This document shows, one piece after another, positions 34,646-43,729 of a stretch of DNA of 64,000 bases. A model generated the notes under the pieces. It did no database searches, was not told where the DNA came from, and worked only from the letters and a program-made list of their open reading frames with translations. Within the stretch, counting starts at the first letter, position 1; every line of letters starts with the position of its first letter. Origin of the DNA: Marinobacter arenosus (GTDB lineage: Bacteria > Pseudomonadota > Gammaproteobacteria > Pseudomonadales > Oleiphilaceae). Where the stretch lies: NCBI RefSeq assembly GCF_019264345.1, contig NZ_JAHVAO010000001.1, positions 1,488,001-1,552,000 on the forward strand, in the 5' to 3' direction. Both the position numbers and the translations under genes were made by a program.

Positions 34646-35673
34646 GTCGTCGGATTCTGGTGCTGTACACCGGCGGCACAATTGGAATGGTCGCCTCACA
34701 GGGCGCTTACGTTCCCGGCGCTGATTTCGGCGCGCGCCTCGGACGCTACCTCCGAGAAAGGCTCGATGACCTGCCCGACTACGACGTGGTCGAGCTTGAG
34801 CGGCTTATCGACAGCGCGAATATCACGCCCGAGGACTGGACCATCATTGCCCGCACCCTCGTCGACTACTGGCATCAATACGATGGGTTTGTCCTGCTCC
34901 ATGGTACGGACACCATGGCGGCCACCGCCTCGGCACTGTCGTACATGCTCGGCAGTTGCGACAAGCCAGTGATCTTGACCGGCTCTCAACTTCCGCTTGA
35001 GCAGGCTCGTACCGATGCCATTGAAAACCTGGTCAACTCGCTGGTGTTTGCAGCCTGTGCCGACGTGTCTGAAGTCTGCATCTGTTTCCGGAGCAAACTG
35101 ATTCGTGGGAACCGTGCAAGAAAACTAAAGACCAGTGAACTGGATGCGTTCGATTCCCCGAACGCGCCGTTGCTCGGTCGATGCGGGATCGGTCTCGAAC
35201 TGCGCCGTGACCTGTTGCTTCCGGCGGGCCAACCAAACGTTCAGATCCCTGAGCTCGACCACCGCTCCGTCGCGGTTCTGACCCTTTTTCCGGGCATCTC
35301 ATCCGCTTTGGTTGACGCCGCACTGGCTCTTCCCCAATTGAAGGGATTGATCATCCTCACCTATGGCGCAGGCAATGTTCCTGATGCTGACACCGCATTG
35401 ATCAATGTGCTTGCAGCGGCCATCGATCGGGGCATCGCGATTGTCAATGTGAGCCAATGCCCCGCAGGCCGCGTGGCCCAGAAAACCTACGCTTCGGGTG
35501 CGGTACTCGACCGGATCGGTGTGATCCCGGGAGCAGACCTGACCCCGGAAGCCGCCTTTGCCAAACTGCATGTCCTGCTGGCCACCGGGCATTCCGGTCG
35601 AGCTCTCCAGGAGTCGCTCCAGAGCCCGCTTCAGGGCGATTGCAGCCCGTTCGAATCCGGAGGGCATTGCTGA
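34642..35673 (+). CDS. ansA: L-asparaginase, type I (cytoplasmic)
   Basis: 343 residues from GTG 34642, overlapping the aspA stop (GTGA). First catalytic Thr in VLYTGGTIGM (about 10-15), second Thr in LLHGTDTMAATAS (about 89-93), and TGSQLPL with the Lys/Asp region. No signal peptide, so the low-affinity cytoplasmic type. It feeds asparagine to AspA, giving fumarate. Confidence 0.93.
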   Translation: MSRRILVLYTGGTIGMVASQGAYVPGADFGARLGRYLRERLDDLPDYDVVELERLIDSANITPEDWTIIARTLVDYWHQYDGFVLLHGTDTMAATASALSYMLGSCDKPVILTGSQLPLEQARTDAIENLVNSLVFAACADVSEVCICFRSKLIRGNRARKLKTSELDAFDSPNAPLLGRCGIGLELRRDLLLPAGQPNVQIPELDHRSVAVLTLFPGISSALVDAALALPQLKGLIILTYGAGNVPDADTALINVLAAAIDRGIAIVNVSQCPAGRVAQKTYASGAVLDRIGVIPGADLTPEAAFAKLHVLLATGHSGRALQESLQSPLQGDCSPFESGGHC

Positions 35674-35721
35674 ACCGACCGTACCCATAAAGTCGTCTAG
35701 CAAGAGGACCATCGCCACCCT

Positions 35722-35740
35722 ATTATTACGTGGTAATAAT
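35722..35740. promoter_or_regulatory. Operator-like palindrome before lutABC
   Basis: ATTATTAC GTG GTAATAAT is a perfect 8+8 inverted repeat 25 bases upstream of lutA. The position suits a repressor of the lactate operon. No regulator gene is adjacent. Confidence 0.6.
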
Positions 35741-35764
35741 TCCAAAACGGTTGAGCGTCGGCAC

Positions 35765-36544
35765 ATGGTTGATCCCATCAAGGTTTACCCTGCAAAACCT
35801 TCCAAAGTCTATTTCTTCGGTACCTGCCTGGTGGATATGTTCTACCCGGACGCGGGTATGGCTGGCATTCAGTTGCTGGAGCGGGAAGGCATTGAGGTGA
35901 TCTTTCCCCAGGACCAGACCTGCTGTGGCCAGCCCGCCTACACCTCCGGCTACCACGATGAAGCCCGGGCGGTGGCGATGGCGCAACTGGATCTGTTCCC
36001 CGAGGACTGGCCCATCGTGGTGCCGTCCGGCTCCTGCGGCGGCATGATGCGCAAGCACTACCCGGACCTGTTCAAGGACACCGGGCACGAGGTCAAAGCC
36101 GCCGAAGTCGCCGGGCGGGTCTGGGAACTGACGGATTTCCTGCTGAACGTCTGTCACATCAAACTGGACGATCTGGGTGAACCCACCACCGTTGCCATGC
36201 ACACCTCCTGTTCCGCGCGCCGCGAAATGGGCGTGGCCGAGGTGGGCCCAAAGCTGCTGGGCCAACTCAGCAATGTGAACCTGGTGGAGCAGATCCGGGC
36301 CGAGGAATGCTGCGGGTTCGGGGGCACCTTCGCCATCCGCCACCCGGAGATTTCCGGCGCCATGGTGAGTGAAAAGGTGGATACGCTGGTGGACACCGGC
36401 GCGAAGGCCTTTGTCACCACCGACTGCGGCTGTCTGATGAACATAGACGGCTACGCCGAGAAGAACCGTAAGCCGATCACCGGCCAGCACATCCTCAGTT
36501 TCCTGTGGGAACGCACCAACGGCAAGAAGGGGGACCGGTCATGA
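35765..36544 (+). CDS. lutA: Lactate utilisation protein LutA (YkgE family)
   Basis: 259 residues from ATG 35765 (MVDPIKVYPAKPSK); the longer frame runs back into ansA and is not used. CCG-domain Fe-S protein: FFGTCLVDMFYPD, QTCCGQPAYTSGY, SGSCGGMMRKHY, SCSARREMG, ECCGFGGTFA and DCGCLMN. Together with LutB and LutC it forms the iron-sulphur L-lactate dehydrogenase complex. Confidence 0.93.
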   Translation: MVDPIKVYPAKPSKVYFFGTCLVDMFYPDAGMAGIQLLEREGIEVIFPQDQTCCGQPAYTSGYHDEARAVAMAQLDLFPEDWPIVVPSGSCGGMMRKHYPDLFKDTGHEVKAAEVAGRVWELTDFLLNVCHIKLDDLGEPTTVAMHTSCSARREMGVAEVGPKLLGQLSNVNLVEQIRAEECCGFGGTFAIRHPEISGAMVSEKVDTLVDTGAKAFVTTDCGCLMNIDGYAEKNRKPITGQHILSFLWERTNGKKGDRS

Positions 36545-37980
36545 GCGAGACTGCCGAGCACTCACCCCATCACATTGACGTGAAAGAATTTCACCCGCGT
36601 GCCCAGGCGGCGATTCACAACCCGAAGATTCGCCAGAACTTCCGGAAGGCGATGGACGGGCTGATGACCAAGCGCAAAAGCGCGTTCGAAGGCTGGGATC
36701 TGGAGACCCTGCGGGATCTGGGCGCCAATATCCGGCTGCGGGCCCTGGCCAACCTGCCGGACCTGCTGGAGCAGCTGGAACAGAAGCTGACCGAGAACGG
36801 CATCAAGGTGCACTGGGCGGTGGATGGCGATGAGGCCTGCCGCATCGTTCGCGACATCTGCAAGGCCCGGGACGCAAAAACGGTCATCAAAGGCAAGTCC
36901 ATGGTGTCCGAGGAAATGGAACTGAACCATTACCTCGAGGAACAGGGCATCGAGGCGCTGGAATCGGACCTCGGCGAGTACATCGTGCAGCTGGCCGGGG
37001 AGACACCGTCGCACATCATCATGCCGGCGATTCACAAGAACACCGATGAAATCTCCGAGCTGATGCATGAGAAGACCGGGACCGACCTGTCCCACGACGT
37101 CGAATACCTGACCGCCAGCGCCCGCCTGCAACTGCGGGAGAAGTTCATGAACGCGGATGTGGGCGTTTCCGGCGTGAACTTCGCGGTCGCGGAGACCGGC
37201 ACCCTCTGCCTGGTGGAGAACGAGGGCAACGGCCGGATGACCACCACCGTGCCGCCCTGCCACATTGCGGTGACCGGCATCGAAAAGGTGGTGCCCAACC
37301 TGGAAGACGTGACCGCCCTGCTCGCGCTGCTGACCCGGTCAGCCACCGGCCAGCACATCACCACCTACTTCAACATGATCTCCGGCCCGCGCAAGCCCGA
37401 CGAGCTGGATGGGCCGGAAGAGGTGCACTTGGTGCTGGTGGATAACGGCCGGTCCTCGATCTACCAGGACGACGAATTGCTGGATACCCTGCGCTGCATC
37501 CGCTGCGGCGCCTGCATGAACCACTGCCCGGTTTACACCCGCGTTGGCGGCCACACCTATGGCACCACCTACCCGGGCCCGATCGGCAAGATCCTGATGC
37601 CACACCTGATCGGGCTGGATGAGGGCCGGCACCTGCCCACGGCCTCCAGCCTGTGTGGCGCCTGTGGTGAGGTCTGCCCGGTGAAGATTCCGATCCCGGA
37701 CCTGCTGGTGCGGCTGCGCCAGGAATCCGTGGACGGCGATAAATTGCATCCGGCCAAGGTTCGTGGCCACGGCGCCAAACGCGGTGCCGTGGAAGCGATG
37801 GTCTGGAAAGGCTGGAGCTGGATGCACGCCCACCCCGGCATGTACCGCTTCGGCACCAGTATGGCCGCCCGATTCCGCAAACTTCAGCCCGGGCAGATCG
37901 GCGGCTGGACCCAGTACCGCACGGCCCCGAAACTTGCGCCGAAAACCCTCCATGAACGATTGAAGGAGCGCGGCCAGTGA
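36541..37980 (+). CDS. lutB: Lactate utilisation protein LutB (YkgF family)
   Basis: 479 residues from ATG 36541, overlapping lutA (ATGA). LutB N-domain with KGKSMVSEEMELN and AETGTLCLVENEGNGR, then two 4Fe-4S clusters in CIRCGACMNHCPVYTRVGG and CGACGEVCPVKIPIPDLL, and a C-terminal tail. Electron-transfer subunit of lactate oxidation. Confidence 0.95.
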   Translation: MSETAEHSPHHIDVKEFHPRAQAAIHNPKIRQNFRKAMDGLMTKRKSAFEGWDLETLRDLGANIRLRALANLPDLLEQLEQKLTENGIKVHWAVDGDEACRIVRDICKARDAKTVIKGKSMVSEEMELNHYLEEQGIEALESDLGEYIVQLAGETPSHIIMPAIHKNTDEISELMHEKTGTDLSHDVEYLTASARLQLREKFMNADVGVSGVNFAVAETGTLCLVENEGNGRMTTTVPPCHIAVTGIEKVVPNLEDVTALLALLTRSATGQHITTYFNMISGPRKPDELDGPEEVHLVLVDNGRSSIYQDDELLDTLRCIRCGACMNHCPVYTRVGGHTYGTTYPGPIGKILMPHLIGLDEGRHLPTASSLCGACGEVCPVKIPIPDLLVRLRQESVDGDKLHPAKVRGHGAKRGAVEAMVWKGWSWMHAHPGMYRFGTSMAARFRKLQPGQIGGWTQYRTAPKLAPKTLHERLKERGQ

Positions 37981-38633
37981 GTTCACGCGACACCATCCTC
38001 CAACGCCTGCGCAACCGTTCCGGCGGCAACCTGACGGCACCCAACTGCGACTTTTCCGTGCTCGAACGCCCGGACTGGCCGGTCTCCGAGCGCATTGCGA
38101 TGTTCGAGAAGAACATCGAATCGGTTCATGGCGAAGTCCATCATTGCACCGAGGAAACCTGGCTGGACCGGCTGGCCGAAGTGCTCTCCACTCGCGGCGC
38201 TCGCAACCTGCTGGTTCCGAAGGAACACGAAATCGGCCTCAAGCTCCGGTCCGCGGTTGAGCGCGAGGACCTGCCCAACCTGCTGATCTACGATGAGCCC
38301 ATCGAGAGCTGGCAATCTGTATTGTTCAACGATGTGGACGCGGGCATCACCTCCACCCGGGGCGGCATCGCCGAAACCGGCTCTCTGATCCTCTGGCCCA
38401 CAGCCGACGAGCCGCGGCTGATGAGCCTGGTACCGCCAGTGCACGTGGCGGTGCTGTACGCCAGTGACATCTACACCACCTTCCACGAGGCCATGCAGGT
38501 TCAGGACTGGGGGGCTGGCATGCCCACCAATGCGCTGTTAATCTCCGGACCTTCCAAGACGGCGGACATCGAACAGACCCTGGCCTACGGCGTCCACGGC
38601 CCCAAAGAACTGATCGTGTTGATTATTGAATGA
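37977..38633 (+). CDS. lutC: Lactate utilisation protein LutC (YkgG family)
   Basis: 218 residues from GTG 37977, overlapping the lutB stop. LUD domain with DAGITSTRGGIAETGSLIL, LVPPVHVAVL and the C-terminal SGPSKTADIEQTL-GVHGPKEL. Completes the LutABC set. Confidence 0.93.
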   Translation: MSSRDTILQRLRNRSGGNLTAPNCDFSVLERPDWPVSERIAMFEKNIESVHGEVHHCTEETWLDRLAEVLSTRGARNLLVPKEHEIGLKLRSAVEREDLPNLLIYDEPIESWQSVLFNDVDAGITSTRGGIAETGSLILWPTADEPRLMSLVPPVHVAVLYASDIYTTFHEAMQVQDWGAGMPTNALLISGPSKTADIEQTLAYGVHGPKELIVLIIE

Positions 38634-39586
38634 TTCAAGGCGCTCTGCTGATCGCCCTGGCAGCCCTGCTCTGGGCGACCACGGGGATCGTCGCGAAATT
38701 CCTGTTTACCGGTACCGAGCTTGAAGCCATCACCCTGGGCTTCCTGCGCCTGGTGGTGGCCTTACCGTTTTTCTGGTTGCTGATGCGCCGGGAACAGGCA
38801 CGGCTCAGGCGTACCGGCACCGATGCGTCGATGCCCGGTACGACCCTGCGGCACCTCGGTTTCAAGGCCTTTTTGCCGCTGGCCGCCCTCGGGCTGTTCC
38901 AGGCGTTCTACCAGGGCAGTTACCTGCTGGCCGTCGATCTGACCGGCGCTGGCATCGCGACCCTGATCGCCCTGTGCCTGCCGCCCGTGCTGGTGGCCAT
39001 CCTGGCGGCTCCGCTGCTGGGCGAGAAACCCGGCCTGCTGACCGTACTCTCCCTTGTTGCGGCCATCGTCGGCACCGCCATGCTGGTGCTGAGCGACATG
39101 GACACCACCGGCACCCTGCGACTCGCCGGCATCCTCATGGCCCTCCTGGCGGCCGTGGTCTACACCGGCTTCACTCTCACCAGTCGCTACAGTTCTGCGG
39201 GCACCCCGGTGTTCACCACCGCGTTCATCTGCTTCTTCACCGCGGCACTGATTCTGGGCCCCGTGGTCTGGCTTACCGGGGGCTTTGCAGGGCTGGAAAC
39301 GCTGGGCGTACAGCAGTGGCTGATGGTGGCCTACATCGGCGTGGTGCCCACCTGCATCGGTTACGTCAGTTTCTTCTCCGGCATGCGGACGACACCGGCA
39401 ACACTGTCCAGCATCATAGTGACGCTCGAACCGCTGTTCGTGGCCCTGTTGGCCTGGGTGTTCCTGGGAGAGATCCTGGGGCCGATCGGCATTGCCGGCG
39501 CCCTGATACTGACGGCGGCCGTGATCGTGGCGTCACGTTATGGCGGGAAAGCCGGTACCGGCGCAGAGGCCGATACCGCGGGCTAG
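38630..39586 (+). CDS. EamA/DMT-family transporter
   Basis: 318 residues with ten membrane helices in two EamA repeats (about 5-145 and 155-300). LLWATTGIVAKFLF begins the first repeat, VYTGFTLTSRY the second, and LEPLFVALLAWVFLGE is the usual motif near the end. It overlaps the lutC stop by four bases, so it is probably co-transcribed with lutABC. The substrate is unknown; a lactate-related or amino-acid exporter role is possible. Confidence 0.88.
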   Translation: MIQGALLIALAALLWATTGIVAKFLFTGTELEAITLGFLRLVVALPFFWLLMRREQARLRRTGTDASMPGTTLRHLGFKAFLPLAALGLFQAFYQGSYLLAVDLTGAGIATLIALCLPPVLVAILAAPLLGEKPGLLTVLSLVAAIVGTAMLVLSDMDTTGTLRLAGILMALLAAVVYTGFTLTSRYSSAGTPVFTTAFICFFTAALILGPVVWLTGGFAGLETLGVQQWLMVAYIGVVPTCIGYVSFFSGMRTTPATLSSIIVTLEPLFVALLAWVFLGEILGPIGIAGALILTAAVIVASRYGGKAGTGAEADTAG

Positions 39587-39592
39587 CCGGGA

Positions 39593-40141
39593 TCAGCGTT
39601 CCCGGCTTTGCTTCTGCATCATATTCGGCTGCAGGATTTCGATCCAGTAGCCGTCCGGATCCTTGATGAACGCCAACCCTTTCATCTTGCCATCGTCCGG
39701 CTTCTTCACAAACTCAACCTCAAGCCTTTCAAAGCGCTCACACGCCGCATACACGTCGGGCACGGCAATACCGATGTGACCGAAGCCCTGGGGCTCGTCG
39801 TTACCGCTATGGTAGGCGAAATCGTTGTCGTCCTCGGTGCCCCAGTTGTGGGTCAGCTCAAGCATGGCCTCGCGGCCAAAGGTGTAGGTTGTGCGGTAGG
39901 CGTCGTCGGTCGGGACCTGCTGAGCGTGGCGATCGTCCAGATAGCCCAGGAAGTACAGGGTGAACTTCATTTCGGGGAAGTCGAGCTTCCGAACCAGGCG
40001 CATGCCCATCACTCGGGTGTAAAAGTCCATGGAGCGCTCGGGATCCTTAATGCGCATCATGGTCTGGTTGAAGACATAACCTTCGGTCTCGGGAACGGGG
40101 TCATTGTAAAGGCCGGCAGCTTGTTCAAAATGCTTGGGCAT
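39593..40141 (-). CDS. gloA: Lactoylglutathione lyase (glyoxalase I)
   Basis: 182 residues, the longer eukaryote/proteobacterial type. Features: [46 protein letters not shown] (metal His/Glu), [20 protein letters not shown] and [12 protein letters not shown]. It converts the methylglyoxal-glutathione adduct to lactoylglutathione. It converges with the EamA gene, six bases apart. Confidence 0.95.
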   Translation of the reverse strand: MPKHFEQAAGLYNDPVPETEGYVFNQTMMRIKDPERSMDFYTRVMGMRLVRKLDFPEMKFTLYFLGYLDDRHAQQVPTDDAYRTTYTFGREAMLELTHNWGTEDDNDFAYHSGNDEPQGFGHIGIAVPDVYAACERFERLEVEFVKKPDDGKMKGLAFIKDPDGYWIEILQPNMMQKQSRER

Positions 40142-40212
40142 GGTTTTCCCTTCTTTGTTCGAGGATTCAGAGCATATACCTGCGTGCGTTTCAGGGGGAT
40201 TTCAAGGGTATG

Positions 40213-40250
40213 AAAAAAGACCCCGCTGGCAGAGACAAACCGGCGGGGTC
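40213..40250 (-). terminator. Rho-independent terminator after alkB
   Basis: GACCCCGCTGG (40219-40229) pairs with CCGGCGGGGTC (40240-40250); on the minus strand six T follow (complement of 40213-40218). Transcription from alkB ends here. It lies 180 bases beyond the alkB stop, after two more hairpins. Confidence 0.85.
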
Positions 40251-40273
40251 GGAGGGCCGCTTCGGCGGCGGTT

Positions 40274-40292
40274 CTTCAGAGACGCTCTGAAG
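40274..40292. repeat. Small perfect hairpin downstream of alkB
   Basis: CTTCAGAG ACG CTCTGAAG, an 8-base-pair stem with a 3-base loop. It lies between the alkB fold-back element and the terminator. Confidence 0.6.
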
Positions 40293-40303
40293 TCGTTTTA
40301 AAC

Positions 40304-40428
40304 TTTGGGGGCTGGCAGGGGTTGGTCGTGGTGATCGGGGGTGTTTTTCGGAAGAAAATCGCTGTCTGAGCGAAGCGAGTTTGCGATTCTTCTGGAGAAA
40401 AATTTCCCCGGTCGCCACCTCCCCCAAA
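40304..40428. repeat. Long imperfect fold-back element at the alkB 3' end
   Basis: Outer arms TTTGGGGG (40304-40311) and CCCCCAAA (40421-40428), inner arms AATCGC and GCGATT plus GAAGAA/TTCTTC-like and TTTTTC/GAAAAA stretches, with the apex CTGTCTGAGCGAAGCGAG. The whole 125 bases fold on themselves. It may be a miniature inverted-repeat element or an mRNA-stabilising structure. It begins two bases after the alkB stop. Confidence 0.55.
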
Positions 40429-40429
40429 A

Positions 40430-41569
40430 TCAGGAAGCCAACTGATGCTCCTCCCCCCGGTAATAGGCCTCCACCCGCGGATTCATAATCCGCTTCCACA
40501 GCGGCGGAACCATGGCGACAACAATCATGGCGGCGTAGCCGGCCGGCAGTTGGGGGGCGATCTCATGGTGCCTCAGGACCTGGTAGCGGCGCTTGGCGTA
40601 GGCGTGGTGATCGCTGTGGCGCTGGAGGTGGAACAGGAACACGTTGGTGAGGAAGTAATTGCTGTTCCAGCTGTGTTCGGGGGTGGTGCGTTCGTAACGG
40701 CCATTGTCCAGCTTGCGGCGATGCAGACCGTAGTGTTCGAGGTAGTTGACGATTTCCAGCAGGGTGAAGGCGATAAAGCTCTGCCCCAGGAAGAAGGCGG
40801 CACCCAGCCACCCGAAGGCAACGGTGAAGGCAACCAGCGCCAGTGCGCTGATGCTGTACCACCAGATCAGTTCATTACGCCAGCTGAAGGCTTTCAGGCC
40901 CTTACGCTCCAGACGCTGGGCCTCCAGCTTCCAGGCATTGACGAAATTGCGCACGTAGGCCTGTGGTAAGAACTCGTAGAGCGACTGGTTGTAACGGGAC
41001 GAGGAAGCGTCCTCCGGCGTGGAAACGTGCACATGGTGGCCACGCAGGTGCTCCACCTTGAAGCCCCCGTAGCAGACCAATGACAGCAGGAATCCGCCGG
41101 CGCGGGTTTCCAGTTTGGCGTCCTTGTGAATCAACTCGTGGGCGACGTTGATGCCGAGGCCGCCAACAATCCCGATGGACAGGATCCAGCCCAGACCGCC
41201 AACCGCACTGAACGTGCCCGAGGCCAGTTCCAGCATGCTCCAGACCAGCAGGGCGGCGAAACCGGCCACCCAGCCAAGGGTAATGAACCGGTAGAAGATT
41301 TCACTGTTCATGCGGGGTACATCGGCTTCTTCATCAGGGTTCAGGGCATCCTTACCCAGCAGCATATCCAGCACCGGAATGATGCCGAACACCACCACGG
41401 GCACGCCCCAGGAGAACAGGTTCACCAGCTGAGTGGCGTGGCCCGCCGCCAACAGCAGTGGCGGCAGGGCCAGGGGGATCATGGCAATCAGGTAGCTGTA
41501 CTTCTTGAGGGTCAGCAGGATTCTACGGCGCGTCGCCTCCCGGCTGATGGACCACTGGCTGGTATTCAT
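40430..41569 (-). CDS. alkB: Alkane 1-monooxygenase (AlkB)
   Basis: 379 residues from ATG 41569 (MNTSQWSISREAT); the 23 extra residues possible upstream overlap the promoter. Six membrane helices and all histidine boxes are present: HELIH (144-148), HLRGHH (174-179) and LQRHSDHH (315-322), with the AlkB-specific NYLEHYG (275-281). It is a di-iron membrane enzyme that hydroxylates the end of n-alkanes, using rubredoxin as electron donor. No rubredoxin gene is adjacent. Confidence 0.95.
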   Translation of the reverse strand: MNTSQWSISREATRRRILLTLKKYSYLIAMIPLALPPLLLAAGHATQLVNLFSWGVPVVVFGIIPVLDMLLGKDALNPDEEADVPRMNSEIFYRFITLGWVAGFAALLVWSMLELASGTFSAVGGLGWILSIGIVGGLGINVAHELIHKDAKLETRAGGFLLSLVCYGGFKVEHLRGHHVHVSTPEDASSSRYNQSLYEFLPQAYVRNFVNAWKLEAQRLERKGLKAFSWRNELIWWYSISALALVAFTVAFGWLGAAFFLGQSFIAFTLLEIVNYLEHYGLHRRKLDNGRYERTTPEHSWNSNYFLTNVFLFHLQRHSDHHAYAKRRYQVLRHHEIAPQLPAGYAAMIVVAMVPPLWKRIMNPRVEAYYRGEEHQLAS

Positions 41570-41636
41570 GGCTCTCTCCTCGCTCTTTCCTTCGGCATTG
41601 ATTTGGGCGAACCATCGCCCGCCTGTTGTTTTCTGC

Positions 41637-41666
41637 ATTATTGTCCTACAATATAGCAGTCGTCAA
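41637..41666 (-). promoter_or_regulatory. alkB promoter with an internal operator
   Basis: Minus strand: -35 TTGACG (complement of 41661-41666), 18-base spacer, -10 AATAAT (complement of 41637-41642). The perfect 5+5 palindrome ATTGT CCT ACAAT (41640-41652) covers the -10 end and part of the spacer, so a bound protein would block the promoter. The divergent GntR gene 130 bases away is the likely source. Confidence 0.55.
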
Positions 41667-41784
41667 CAAATTTTGGAGGTTTTTGAGCACGCCGGGGAAG
41701 CCCCACGGGATCAATGGGTTGTAGCTCCCCTTCCAGATGGCTGTGATAGACTCATGCCCACAGATTCCAGTTCAGAGAGCCCAT

Positions 41785-42444
41785 ATGGATTTTCAGGTGC
41801 CGAACACCCTGGCAGAAGAAATTGCCAACTACCTGGCGGAACGGATCATGACCGGGCAGATCCGCCCGGGTGAGCGTATTCAGGAATTAACCCTGGCGAA
41901 CGAACTGAAAGTGAGCCGGGCCTCGGTAAAGGAAGCCCTGTACACACTGGAACGCTGGCATCTGGTGGAAATCACGCCGCGCAAGGGCGCATCGGCCACC
42001 CGGCTGGACGCGGAACACGCCTCCGAGCTGTACGACGTCTACATGCATCTGCTGATGATGCTTGCCGCCCGGCTATGTGAACGCTGGCAGGAAACGGACC
42101 GGCAGCCCCTGCTGGATGCCGTGGCTCAAGTAGTCGAACAGATGAACCAACCGTCCGCGGACATCACCGCCATTGTCGAAGCCAGTTTTGCGGTCATGGA
42201 CGCCTGTTGCGAGGTGGTGGGCAATCCGTATCTGACCGAAGCCCTGTCGAACTTCAAGCCCGCCGTCAGCCGGGCCTATTACCTCAGTGCCGACCGTTAC
42301 CGCAGAGGCCTGGACCAGACCAGCCAGTTCTTCAGCCACCTGCCACAAGCGGTACTGTCCCGGGATGGCGCCAAGGCCCAGGCGCTGATCCACGACTTCG
42401 CGGAACACCAGAAGTTACTGATCCAGCAGGCGCTGACCTCGTAA
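41785..42444 (+). CDS. GntR-family regulator (FCD type), divergent from alkB
   Basis: 219 residues from ATG 41785 (MDFQVPNTLAEEIANYL). Winged helix-turn-helix with TGQIRPGERIQELTLANELKVSRASVKEALYTLERWHLVEI, then an FCD-like helical ligand domain. Such regulators beside alkB control alkane genes in several marine hydrocarbon degraders, possibly sensing acyl-CoA. The neighbouring palindrome supports autoregulation and alkB repression. Confidence 0.85.
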   Translation: MDFQVPNTLAEEIANYLAERIMTGQIRPGERIQELTLANELKVSRASVKEALYTLERWHLVEITPRKGASATRLDAEHASELYDVYMHLLMMLAARLCERWQETDRQPLLDAVAQVVEQMNQPSADITAIVEASFAVMDACCEVVGNPYLTEALSNFKPAVSRAYYLSADRYRRGLDQTSQFFSHLPQAVLSRDGAKAQALIHDFAEHQKLLIQQALTS

Positions 42445-42623
42445 GACAAGCCACCCTGGGTTGTGATTCAGCTCACAGACCTGTGGCACCATCCCGCCTA
42501 TCGTAACAACGTGTAACAAAACCGAATGTCCGCTGCATGGGTTGCGCTGTCCTGCGGCCCGGAGAGCCCTGACAGGCTTTTCGTACACAACAACAAACAC
42601 CGAAAACGGATTTTGGGGCCACC

Positions 42624-43664
42624 ATGACTCTGTCACACGCCTGTTCCAGCTGCGCAGCACCTGCCCGACACCAACCGTCGTGTTATCTGGCCGTCCTGGC
42701 GTTCGCGCTTTCCCTGCCCTTACCCGCCATGGCTGAATTCAAGTCGCTGGATGACCGTGCCCTTGCCGGCATCACCGGCCAGGCAGGCGTGACAATTGAG
42801 ATGGAAACCAAGGTCTCGGTTGACCGCCTGAGCTGGATTGACGAGGGCTCGATCAACGTGAACGGCCTCCGCCTTTCCGGCCAGAACGACACGGTCCTGG
42901 ACAACATGAAGGTGACCATCGACATCGCCGGCCAGGACGAAGTGCTGGAGCACGGATTCTCGGAGATCGCGCGGCGAGCCGATGCCGGCCTGCTGAGCAC
43001 CAGCAACGCCGATGTCGCAGACGCACTGGCCAAGTACAGCGTTGCCGGCGACTTCGGCAAGCAGTTCAACAGCGGCGACCTGGTCATTCACCTGGGGGCG
43101 ACCGATTACGGCGACCCGACGGTGCTGGACGACTACCTGAGGGCCGTGGATTTTGAACTCGCGGTCGACAGCCTGACCACCAGCGGCAGCGAAGGCACCA
43201 CCAGCCTGTTTTCCAATGTCTTGCTGCAGGGCTACGTGGGCCCGACCGACCTGGTGGTCCGCAACGGTGGAACCGACACCCGCACCCTCGCCAACGGCAA
43301 TACGGTGTCCGGTTCGGAACTGCAGCTGGACACTCACTTCGAGATCACCAACGGCCGCCTCGACTGGGACGCGGCCGACCTGCTCCTGGTTTTCAACTTC
43401 GCCGCCGTCGGCATCGAGGGGCTCCAGATCCATAACCGGCGCGGCAACGACACCCTAGGTCATTTCGGCATGGCCAGCGCCACCGCCAAACTGTCCCGGG
43501 GCACCAGCGCGGCCTCCGGCAAGGATGGCCTGTCGGTGCACGACGTCGAGTTCCGCGCGGATATCGACATGCCGACGTTCCGAATCGGCCCCAACAGCAT
43601 CGGCAGTGTTCAGTTCACCGACTTCGCCATCACCAACACCACCATGATGGTGTATGGCCACTGA
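42624..43664 (+). CDS. Secreted DUF6160/FilA-like surface protein
   Basis: 346 residues with a signal peptide (LAVLAFALSLPLPAMA, cut before EFKS). The mature start LDDRALAGITGQAGVTIEME is typical of DUF6160/FilA-like proteins. The rest is beta-strand repeats rich in Asp, Gly and Thr with phrases such as HLGATDYG and LQIHNRRGNDT, fitting a beta-solenoid exported structure. A role in surface fibrils or attachment, perhaps to oil droplets, is an inference. Confidence 0.75.
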   Translation: MTLSHACSSCAAPARHQPSCYLAVLAFALSLPLPAMAEFKSLDDRALAGITGQAGVTIEMETKVSVDRLSWIDEGSINVNGLRLSGQNDTVLDNMKVTIDIAGQDEVLEHGFSEIARRADAGLLSTSNADVADALAKYSVAGDFGKQFNSGDLVIHLGATDYGDPTVLDDYLRAVDFELAVDSLTTSGSEGTTSLFSNVLLQGYVGPTDLVVRNGGTDTRTLANGNTVSGSELQLDTHFEITNGRLDWDAADLLLVFNFAAVGIEGLQIHNRRGNDTLGHFGMASATAKLSRGTSAASGKDGLSVHDVEFRADIDMPTFRIGPNSIGSVQFTDFAITNTTMMVYGH

Positions 43665-43701
43665 TCCCCGACTGGACAACCCTCGCCTAACCTCCTGTAA
43701 A

Positions 43702-43726
43702 CTGCCCGTCTTAACCTGACGGGCAG
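43702..43726 (+). terminator. Hairpin just before the UPF0104 gene
   Basis: CTGCCCGTC TTAACCT GACGGGCAG, a perfect 9-base-pair stem. No T-run follows and the start codon is 4 bases away, so it may end transcription weakly or hide the ribosome site of the next gene. Confidence 0.5.
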
Positions 43727-43729
43727 CCC

